A stretch of 6,981 nt of DNA from Peptoniphilus_A sp050943655 (GTDB lineage Bacteria; Bacillota; Clostridia; Tissierellales; Peptoniphilaceae): contig NZ_JBMNPQ010000074.1 of NCBI RefSeq assembly GCF_050943655.1, positions 1 through 6,981 on the forward strand, written 5' to 3'. Each line of letters starts with the position of its first letter. Position 1 is the first letter of the stretch. A program made the position numbers and the translations under genes. Below the pieces are notes generated by a model, which made no database searches, was not told the DNA's origin, and worked only from the letters and a program-made list of their open reading frames with translations. Shown here piece after piece: positions 6,585 to 6,981 of this stretch.

Positions 6585-6602
6585 TTGTGAATGTTTTCAA
6601 AA
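6585..6602. promoter_or_regulatory. Probable Rex operator (NADH/NAD+-responsive)
   Basis: TTGTGAA-TGTT-TTCAAAA matches the Rex consensus TTGTGAA-N4-TTCACAA at 13 of 14 defined positions. Rex is a redox-sensing repressor of Bacillota fermentation and electron-transfer genes, released by high NADH. The site lies 26 bp upstream of the fusion gene's ATG and downstream of the predicted transcript start, where a bound repressor could block elongation. No rex gene is in the window. Confidence 0.65.
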
Positions 6603-6625
6603 TGAAAATAATCAATACCCTTTCG

Positions 6626-6647
6626 GTATACAATGATTATTGTATAC
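6626..6647. promoter_or_regulatory. Perfect GTATAC-type palindrome, probable operator
   Basis: Nine-bp arms GTATACAAT and ATTGTATAC match perfectly around the spacer GATT. Each arm contains the 6-bp palindrome GTATAC, and TTGTATACAA (6640-6649) is itself a perfect palindrome. This resembles the TNGTATACNA operators of GntR-family (FCD subgroup) regulators such as MdcY. It covers the predicted -10 box and start point, the classic place for a repressor. The regulator's identity is inferred. Confidence 0.6.
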
Positions 6648-6669
6648 AACAAGCTGACTAAAGTGTCAA
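6641..6669 (-). promoter_or_regulatory. Promoter of the ACAD fusion-fprA operon
   Basis: On the minus strand a perfect TTGACA -35 box (6669-6664) is followed after 17 bp by TATACA (6646-6641), which matches TATAAT at four of six positions. An alternative TACAAT (6644-6639) matches five of six with a 19-bp spacer. Transcription would start near 6634, giving a leader of about 75 bases. The -10 region lies inside the GTATAC palindrome. Confidence 0.65.
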
Positions 6670-6981
6670 AAAGTTTTTCAATTCATTTCGGTAGTTTAAA
6701 TATAATTTCATGATTTCGCTTGCTGAATTATTTCATAAATTTCAACATTACTTTCTTCTATCTTATACCCAATAAAAAATATAAAACACTTTTATAAAAA
6801 TTAATTATAAGTTAAAATAATATTTTAAAATGGCTTGTTTATGCCAAATAAATGAGTGCCCTTTCTCAAGTTATATAAATTTTATTTTGAAATTTTAAAA
6901 AATATTAATTCGATTTGAATTTAAAAAAATCTTCAGTCTTAAAACCATAATTACTATTACAATTTATGAGTTTATCCTCCT
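6670..6981. other. AT-rich gene-free region at the right end
   Basis: About 310 bases of very AT-rich DNA without a convincing gene on either strand. It holds several copies of ATTTC (6685, 6705, 6713, 6730, 6739), a short weak hairpin TGGC-GCCA at 6831-6846, and a Shine-Dalgarno-like AGGAGG on the minus strand at 6976-6981 with no suitable start codon after it. No tRNA, rRNA, insertion element or CRISPR is visible. Confidence 0.5.

Noticed and set aside
6560..6634. Leader of the fusion gene as a riboswitch
   Set aside because: About 75 bases with only one short potential stem; no recognisable riboswitch core, so DNA-level operators explain the symmetry better.
6701..6706. TATAAT on the plus strand as a divergent promoter
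   Set aside because: No acceptable -35 box at 16-18 bp upstream and no plus-strand gene follows; such a hexamer is expected by chance in AT-rich DNA.
6831..6846. Hairpin TGGC-TTGTTTAT-GCCA with AT-rich flanks as a terminator for an upstream minus-strand gene
   Set aside because: The stem is only four base pairs with an 8-base loop, too weak to support a terminator.
6905..6979. Minus-strand open frame entering from the right edge, about 24 codons to a TAA
   Set aside because: It could be the end of an upstream gene, but at this length an open frame is not evidence, no start is visible and no clear terminator follows.

Overview
The window is low-GC DNA with strong AGGAGG-type Shine-Dalgarno sites, AGA-dominated arginine codons and sigma-A-like promoters. 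Its genes fit a strictly or mainly anaerobic, amino-acid-fermenting Bacillota (Firmicutes): a long-form urocanate hydratase, a stand-alone LytTR regulator paired with a DUF3021 membrane protein, a flavodiiron protein, and an acyl-CoA dehydrogenase fused to an EtfA FAD domain and a rubredoxin. A Tissierellia/Peptoniphilaceae-like or Clostridia-like host is my best guess; Fusobacteria cannot be excluded from sequence alone.

Layout. Positions 1-158 are a regulatory region, with a near-consensus promoter (107-135) firing rightwards into hutU (159-2189, + strand), which ends in a strong hairpin terminator (2205-2234) that can also serve the converging minus-strand genes. On the minus strand, lytTR (2713-3156) and a DUF3021 gene (2245-2703) form a two-gene unit. 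Upstream of it, a pair of direct repeats 21 bp apart (3223-3251) looks like a LytTR binding site. A terminator (3316-3350) separates this unit from a second minus-strand operon: an ACAD-EtfA(FAD)-rubredoxin fusion (4622-6559) followed 14 bp later by a flavodiiron protein, FprA (3363-4607). The right end (about 6670-6981) has no convincing gene.

How it fits together. The fusion and FprA look like a self-contained electron wire: acyl-CoA is oxidised at the dehydrogenase FAD, electrons pass to the fused EtfA-type FAD, then to the tethered rubredoxin, and then to the FMN/diiron flavodiiron protein, which would reduce O2 (or NO). Rubredoxin is the known donor of class A flavodiiron proteins, so a fused rubredoxin encoded next to fprA is strong context for this. 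The operon's upstream region carries a consensus TTGACA -35 box, a perfect GTATAC-type palindrome over the -10 region, and an 18-bp site matching the Rex (NADH/NAD+ sensor) operator at 13 of 14 defined positions. That would link expression to redox state. The most novel element is this operon; the LytTR/DUF3021 pair with its probable autoregulatory repeat is the second.
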